Made by a program: the position numbers and the translations under genes
Shown: one piece after another, positions 57,950 to 64,000 of the stretch
Position numbering within the stretch: the first letter of the stretch is position 1
Layout of the letters: each line of letters begins with the position of its first letter
NCBI GenBank assembly: GCA_002005505.1
Contig: KV908425.1
Coordinates: forward strand, 95,314-159,313
Length of the DNA stretch: 64,000 nucleotides
Reading direction: 5' to 3'
Source: Botryococcus braunii
Taxonomy: Eukaryota; Chlorophyta; Trebouxiophyceae
The notes under the pieces: generated by a model
Database searches by the model: none
What the model saw: only the letters and a program-made list of their open reading frames with translations
Told to the model about the DNA's origin: nothing

Positions 57950-58543
57950 CACCATGTACGCCCCGAAGGCCGTGGTTGGCGTCTTGTAGCTCTGATAGGT
58001 AAGTGGAGGTAAGCACGCAACCACGGCATGCAAGAACCAGCTGAGAATGTAGACTGCTGGATTCCGGTACTTCAGCGCAAATGCGGGGGCGAACAAGGTT
58101 GTGAAGAACCACATCGCGTTCAGTGCGATACCCACAATAGCACAGTTTCGGAGCATTTTAGCTGGAACCGTGCCAAATTCCGCTCTGGAAAAGAACATCA
58201 ATGCCACCCCAATGGATACCGCAAGCCCAACTACGTCATGGAAAAGATGAGTCCGGTTAAAATAGTCGCTGTACCCTTGTTCATGAGCTGGGTCGCTGAA
58301 CACGAGCAAGATGTTCTCTTGCTCGGGTTCATGTATCTCAATGATATTTCCCAAGAACCACCCATTCCATCTACCTCGCCTATGCCTTGTAAAATCAGCA
58401 GGAACACCAACGGCCCGATCTCTCTGTGTGGCACCCGTTGTGTTCATTTCTGCTAATTTCGATTCCTCAATTTCATTAACGAAACAAGACTTTGCTGGAA
58501 TTTCCCAGCATTCTTTGCCTACTCCAACTTCACACTTGGCCAT
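57950..58543 (-). CDS. Candidate host membrane-protein exon(s)
   Basis: Minus-strand open frame of about 200 codons. The distal part has three clear hydrophobic segments (VVGLAVSIGVALMFF, IVGIALNAMWFFTTLFA, YILSWFLHAVVACLPPL), spaced as in a polytopic membrane protein. The N-terminal part is soluble and may include intron. No signature of a named family was recognised. It lies upstream of three other candidate exons on the same strand. It is the strongest hint of a resident host gene in the window. Confidence 0.45.
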
Positions 58544-58699
58544 CCCTGAAGGTCGAAATAGATGTAGACCGCGTGCGCTTCAAAGGCACGCTGCCGGCCG
58601 TCCCAAACAAAACAGATGTAACATTGTCCAGCCGTTATAAAATGCAACTACTACATCTTGTCCGTCCGTTTGACATGAAGGCCTTGGGGAAATCCTGAT

Positions 58700-59630
58700 G
58701 GTTTTGGAGACCAGAGTCTCGGTGGTGTAGATACCGTATGGGGCCATCCTCAGTCCGCGTCAGGCAACGATCACGGATTCGGCAATTACGAATCGTAACT
58801 TACGACGGCCTTCGTAGTACAAACCGTAGTACACACAGCGTGTAGTAATATGCTCAAAACAATTTACTGGAATGCAAGGCTTTTTTCATCCAGAAGGTTG
58901 GAAGAACGGAAGAAGAACCTTGGATGATACAGATCACGTGGGGTCACACCTAGCGCGTGCAAGTTGCAAGTTGCAACCGTGCCATGGTTACCATGGTCTC
59001 TTGGTCAGCGCCCGGGGCGTCTCCCTCCTGAAGAGGTGCTGTTTCACGGCGCTCCCGAAAAGGTCAAAATCAATCAAGGACACGCGTGAACCTTGCAGGA
59101 CCAGGACAACTTGGGTTCAATAGTCCAAAGGACCGAAGAGAAACCGTCGTGTGAAGAGGCCAGGTATCACTCTACAAGTGGCCCTTCTGTGTCTATAAAC
59201 CCTCAAATGGGGCACACATCTGGGTTTGGGGCACGAGGAAGGGCCTCGCAGGCACGTGCCGCTAGCAGCCGTCGGGTCTGCCAGGGGGCCTGCGCCGGGG
59301 GCCCGGGGGCGGCCGGCGGGCGTGAAGCATCTTGCGAAAAGTTTCGGCCCTTCCAGCGCAGATGGCATGAGAAGTGGATGTGAATTTTGAGCGTTCCAGA
59401 GTGCCACTATCGCAACAGTTTTGCACCTTCCAACGAAAATGGTATATAACCTTGTACGATTCGCGTTATGCCTCCTTTCTCCAGTCTTCTCAGGAAGGAA
59501 GTGCTACCACAAGAAGCACTTTCTGTGGCCGGATCTAAGAACTTAAACAGTTGGGGCGGATTTAGTAAAGGGTATTTCGTAGAGGTGAGATTCAGGAGTA
59601 GGAGAGGCAGAAAATCTATACTTGGGAGTT
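58700..59630. other. Unassigned sequence
   Basis: No gene recognised; GC-rich around 59220-59330. Confidence 0.4.
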
Positions 59631-59631
59631 G

Positions 59632-60024
59632 CAGGAGGAGCATCTTCTGGTCTTCTGGTCAGTCCGGGAATCTTTTCTGAACCTCTCACTACGTTGTGAA
59701 AGGTATACCGTTCCTTCCGTTTCCTTTTAACTTTGGTTTCCTCCTCTGCTTTAGAAAGAAAAGTGAATATATCAGTCGCGGTCTCCTCTACTTTCCTTCC
59801 TTGATGAAGATGCAGTGCCCGCACGGCTGGCCGCGAGCCACGAGGCTGTGCGTGCAGCAGGAGGATCTTCTGGTCTTCTGGTCAGTCCAGGAATCTTTTC
59901 CTGAACCTCGCACTACCCTTCCTTCCGTTTCCTTCTTAACTTTGGTTTCCTCCTCTGCTTTCCTTCCCCTGACGAAGATGCAGTGCCCGCACGGCTGGCC
60001 GCGAGCCACGAGGCTGTGCATGCC
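59632..60024. repeat. Tandem duplication, period about 227 bp
   Basis: Two units sharing CTTCTGGTCAGTCC, CTTTGGTTTCCTCCTCTGCT and GATGCAGTGCCCGCACGG. The second unit lacks about 40 bp present in the first. Confidence 0.85.
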
Positions 60025-60198
60025 CAAAGGGCTTAGATCAAACCGTGATTCCCAACGGTTCAAGCATAGCTACAGCTATGTTTAGCACAAAGAGTGAAGC
60101 TTTTCCTAAACGCACACCATAAATCGTGCATGCGGGAACGCGGAATCTGGGGGCGGAAAACAAAAGGTAGGAGACTCAAAGAACACGAGGGGAAGGGG

Positions 60199-60459
60199 TG
60201 TAGCGTTAACTAAGCGGAAGAGGTTTTTATGAGACAGTGAGACGTTCGTGGTGTGCAACGAAAGAGTGTTCCATGATTGATTCGCAAGCCCACTCTTAAA
60301 CCCAGGGTGGGTTGAATTATACTGTACTGCCTCAGACGCGTAGTCGGGCAACCGAGCGAACTACCTGAGCGAGGTTGTACTGCGAACCCAGATCACATGG
60401 CAAGTCAATGAGCAATGCCAAGGACCATACTAGAGCATTATACCCTAGGAAATGCTACA
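60199..60459 (-). repeat. Gypsy-C second copy, 3' LTR
   Basis: Reverse complement of the 22923-23183 LTR with a few changes, for example a two-base change near 60271. Confidence 0.93.
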
Positions 60460-61213
60460 TGCCCTCCCCCTTGGCATAAGCTATGAGAAGTTATTTATGG
60501 CAATGGGGCCACAAAACGTAAGACAGGGGTATCACGAACCCTGCTTACTGTAACTATAGATAATCACACCTCCTATAGTTACCAAACCAGCAAGTCAGAG
60601 GATGAAGTCCACAAAGCAATTTAGCACGACACAGACGAGGGACTCATCTGCTCAATGCTCGAATACCTTAACATTCTAAGGACTATCGTCTGCAAGGCGG
60701 ATCCTCTAACTTAGGGGACGAACTCTCTAGACAGCACTCACACCAGTGATGAAACAATTAGGTTGAGTCATTAGACTAGCACTTGTCCAAACCTTAGGTC
60801 CAGTTACCCTGCACTGCAGTGTAACCTTCGCTTGAGGTGGCTTTCCAACTAAAGGCATAAGGCTTATCGTCTAGAGCAGCAAGCTATACACAACTAACTA
60901 CCACATAGTGTATCTCATGGGTAAGATACCAAAGCAAGTTACTCATGCACGGAACTACAATTTGCAGCTACACTGCCACAGCAAGTGCATCACAAAATGG
61001 AGCCGTGGGTCAAGGAAACATAACCCATGCAAAGCATATGAATAAGAGACATGCATGCAAGTCCCAATTCACGAATCCCCCTCCCAGACCCTTCCACCCT
61101 CCCTCCCTCCCAGATCCAAGCTGGCTGGCGAAGTCCAAGGGTCATCAGCCGCAAATGGCTGGAAAAGTCTCACGGCCGCAAGTGGCTCAACAAGGGATGC
61201 CCGCAAGTGGGAC
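60460..61213 (-). other. Gypsy-C second copy, polypurine tract and 3' untranslated region
   Basis: Matches 22170-22922 in reverse. Non-coding. Confidence 0.88.
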
Positions 61214-64000
61214 TTAAGAAAGGACTGGGGCAGCTGCCACGTCGTCTGCCAAGTGGCGAACATGGGCAAGGGGCTCCCAAGTGTTCTCAGTCTCATCATA
61301 GCCCATCCATTTGACCAAATACCGCCAAGATTTTCCAACTCTCTTTTTAGCAATGATGGCCTCAACTTCATAAACGCCGCCACGCTTGTCTGCATACAAA
61401 GGAGGTGGTGAAGTAACAGTAACTGGTACAGATGAAGACACATAAGGCTTCAGCTGGGAAACATGAAACACAGGATGAATGTTCACAGTCTCAGGCAAAA
61501 TAAGTCTAAAAGCACGAGTACCAACTGCTGCAGCAATAGTAAAGGGCCCAAAATACTTAGCTGATAACTTTGACGAGAGCCCAGGTGAAAGCTGGTTCTT
61601 CCTTGCAGCCAACAACACCTGGTCCCCCACCTTAAAAGGGTGGTCTCGTCTCTTTCTATCTGCATAAGATTTCTGCCGTTGCTGTGCAGAGGCAAGATTA
61701 GACTTGGCACTTTTCAAGGCAGTCTGCAGCCCCTCAACCCACTCAGACACAGCAGGATTCGCAGAACGTGAAGGAACAGCAGAAGACAAGGGAGTAAGGG
61801 GATGGCGCCCGTGATTCAGGAAGAAGGGTGTCTGCAGTGTGGAAGCCTGGAGAGAGTTATTGTAAGCAAACTCCACCATGCTTAAATACTTGCACCAGTC
61901 ATCCTGTCTCGGCCCCACAAACCCTCTTAACATGTCTTCCATGGTCCGATTCATTCTCTCTGTCTGCCCGTCTGTCTGAGGGTGGTAAGCAGTAGACATA
62001 GCAATCTCAGTACCCAATAATTTAACAAAGGCCTTCCAAAAATGGCTAGTGAACCTCGGATCTCTATCACTCACAATGAAGGTAGGCATTCCAAATCTCA
62101 CAAAGACCCTGTCTATAAACAGTTGTGCAAGTTGAGGTGCATTGATGGTTTTAGTGCATGCAGCCAAGACACACAACTTAGAAAACCTATCCACAAATAC
62201 CACAATAGAATCAAACCCACAACAGACAGGTAAATCAGTCACTAAATCAAGGGAAACGCTCTGCAAAAGTCCCTGACTGATGAGCTGAGACGTGGCCACC
62301 AAAACTCCCTGCACACTAGCTCATACATCTTGTTAATACCAAGATGGCCAGAAAAGGGTGTGGTATGGCACTCTCTCAGCACCTTCTCTCTCAATGCATC
62401 AGGTACATAGATCTTCCCTGATTGCACAGAATAAGGTACAGAGTCCCTCAATACCAAAACACCTTCATCCACAAGTTTAGCAACTGTGGGATCAGAAACA
62501 CAAAGCAAGGCAATCTCTCGTAAGAGAGAAGAGACAGCAACAGAGGAGACATGCATCACTGCAAGGTCAACACGCCTAGACAAGGCATCTGTAACCACAT
62601 TATCAGTGCCTTTAACATACTTTATATCAGGCATAAACCTCATAATCTCAGTGAGCCAACGTTCCTGCCTACTAGTCCTAACAGGAGCAGTCAGTAAGTA
62701 CTTTAAAGCCTGCTGATCAGTGTGTACAGTAAACTTAGCACCCAGCAATAAATGTTTCCATTTAAGCAAAGCATGAACAAGAGCCAATAATTCTCGGTCA
62801 TACGGGGCCAACTTCTTCTCAGGGGGCTGGAGTTTCCTGGACTCGAAGGCGACGGGCTGCAGTCCCTGGCCTTGATCCTGCTGCAAAACAGCACCCACAG
62901 CAAAGCCTGAGGCATCTACATGTACAACAAAAGGTTTGTCTAAATCAGGCATCAACAAACAAGGAGGAGAAGAAACAAGATCTTTCAATGCAATGAAGGC
63001 TTCCCTCTGGGGTCCCTCCCAGGTCCAAGGCACATCCTTCTTAAGCAACTCAGTCATAGGATAAGCAACATCTGCAAAATGGTCAATAAAAGTGTCATAG
63101 TACTGTGTCAACCCAAGGAACCCTCTCAACTGTGACACATTACAAGGAGTGGGCCAATCCTGAATGGCAGCAACCTTCCTAGGATCCACCTTAATCCCAT
63201 CTGGTGTCAACAGGTGCCCAAGGTATTCCACCTGCTTGGCAGCAAATTCACACTTAGACCTTTTACAGTAAAATTTATGTTCCCTCAGCACTGACAAGAC
63301 AGTTCTCAAATGCTCCATATGTTCTGCAACGGATTTAGAATAGATAAGGATATCATCTAGGTATACCAGTACAAATCTGTCAAGAAAGGGAGCCAAGACA
63401 GAGTTCATTACAGCCTGAAAGGTGGCAGGTGCATTAGTCAATCCAAAAGGCATCACAGTAAATTCATAATGGCCATAACGGGTCTTAAATGCAGTCTTTT
63501 CTATACTGTCTTCATGCATACGTATCTGATGATAACCAGAAGCCAGATCAAGTTTAGAAAAGATACAACTACCATGAAGTTGTTCAAACATCTCATCAAT
63601 TCTAGGCAAAGGATGCTGGTTCCTAACAGTAATATATTCAAAGCTCTATAGTCAATACACAAACGCCAGCCACCATCTTTTTTTGGAACAAATAAAATGG
63701 GTGCACCAAAGGGTGAGGTTGATGGGCGGATGAAGCCTCGCTCCAGGAGCTCCTGTAACTGCGCACGAAGTTCAGCAAGCTGAGCTCCAGACAGTGGATA
63801 TATACGAGAGGCTGGAGGAGTTGCGTCCGGCTCCAATCTGATATGGTGGTCTCCAGCACGAGAAGGAGGGAGGCCTTCAGGAAGTCCAGACAGTACATCC
63901 TTAAACTCCTGCAAAAGCTCCTCCAACTCTGGCACATTGTGTGCATCAGTATCTGGACTATCAGTCACTGCATTTAATTGAACAACATAGATTGATTCAC
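61214..64000 (-). pseudogene. pol: Gypsy-C second copy, Pol (partial, broken)
   Basis: Minus strand. It starts beyond the window and covers the end of the protease linker, RT (YLDDILIYSK near 63345), RNase H, integrase and chromodomain (stop at 61214). Compared with Gypsy-C it has two lesions. Near 63632 a GG-to-T change drops a base in the RT N terminus. At 62260/62261 it lacks 91 bp equivalent to 21032-21122 of Gypsy-C, removing the integrase finger's last cysteines and shifting the frame. Coding sequence is otherwise almost identical, with a few amino-acid changes. Confidence 0.92.

Larger units (their letters stand above)
60199..64000 (-). mobile_element. Second Gypsy-C copy, cut by the window end
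   Basis: Minus-strand copy, near-identical to 16862-23183. The 3' LTR is 60199-60459 (261 bp) with the polypurine tract next to it. The 5' part lies beyond base 64000. Bases AGGGG at 60194-60198 are the expected left TSD, which cannot be confirmed. Pol is disabled by a 91-bp deletion and a small indel. Confidence 0.93.

Overview
This is eukaryotic DNA made almost entirely of mobile elements. It carries four families of reverse-transcribing elements: Ty3/gypsy chromoviruses, Ty1/copia, a LINE, and a tyrosine-recombinase (YR) retroelement. It also carries spliceosomal introns, long CA/GA/CT/GT microsatellites and no bacterial-style operon. The YR element has the Kangaroo layout (YR gene antisense to the RT gene), first described in the green alga Volvox, and one LTR element has a binding site fitting a plant-type initiator tRNA-Met anticodon arm. 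Both suggest a large-genome green-lineage alga, possibly a charophyte. The species is a guess; no housekeeping gene fixes it.

Region 1, about 1-33757, is a nested stack whose joints can be read from target-site duplications (TSDs). The outermost sequence is an unclassified repeat (here 'R'). Gypsy-A (minus strand, TSD CCGTG, 1796-32814) sits in it. Copia-B (minus strand, TSD AACAT, 8581-32728) sits in the 5' LTR of Gypsy-A. Copia-B was then hit four times: by a second, 6.3-kb R copy in its 3' LTR (9096-15393); by Gypsy-C (plus strand, TSD TGCTC, 16862-23183) and a 585-bp TRIM (TSD ACAGA, 23239-23823) on either side of its RT active-site codons; and by a LINE (28881-32394) in its 5' LTR.

Region 2, 33758-49109, is a Kangaroo/PAT-like YR retroelement with split direct repeats (246 bp and 129 bp), a three-exon Gag on the minus strand, an RT/RNase H ORF on the minus strand, and a three-exon tyrosine recombinase on the plus strand meeting the RT gene tail to tail. 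Copia-D (plus strand, 36384-43502, TSD AAATC, LTRs identical by eye) is inserted near the 3' end of the RT/RNase H ORF. The YR element itself lies in the outer R copy, which resumes at 49110 and ends at 49632 in a G/C palindrome.

Region 3, 49633-60198, is lower-copy sequence: a CT microsatellite, minisatellites, a strong hairpin, and minus-strand fragments that look like exons of a host membrane-protein gene (about 55.8-58.6 kb). Region 4, 60199 to the window end, is a second, minus-strand copy of Gypsy-C, cut by the window edge and carrying a 91-bp internal deletion with GT/AG ends.

The elements share biology. Four independent LTR elements (two gypsy, one copia, one TRIM) have the same 12-nt primer-binding core TGGTATCGGCGA. 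Copia-D instead has a site matching the anticodon arm of initiator tRNA-Met, as Drosophila copia does. LTR pairs differ by 0 to under 1 percent by eye, so the nest was built in a short burst, yet many coding regions are already broken.
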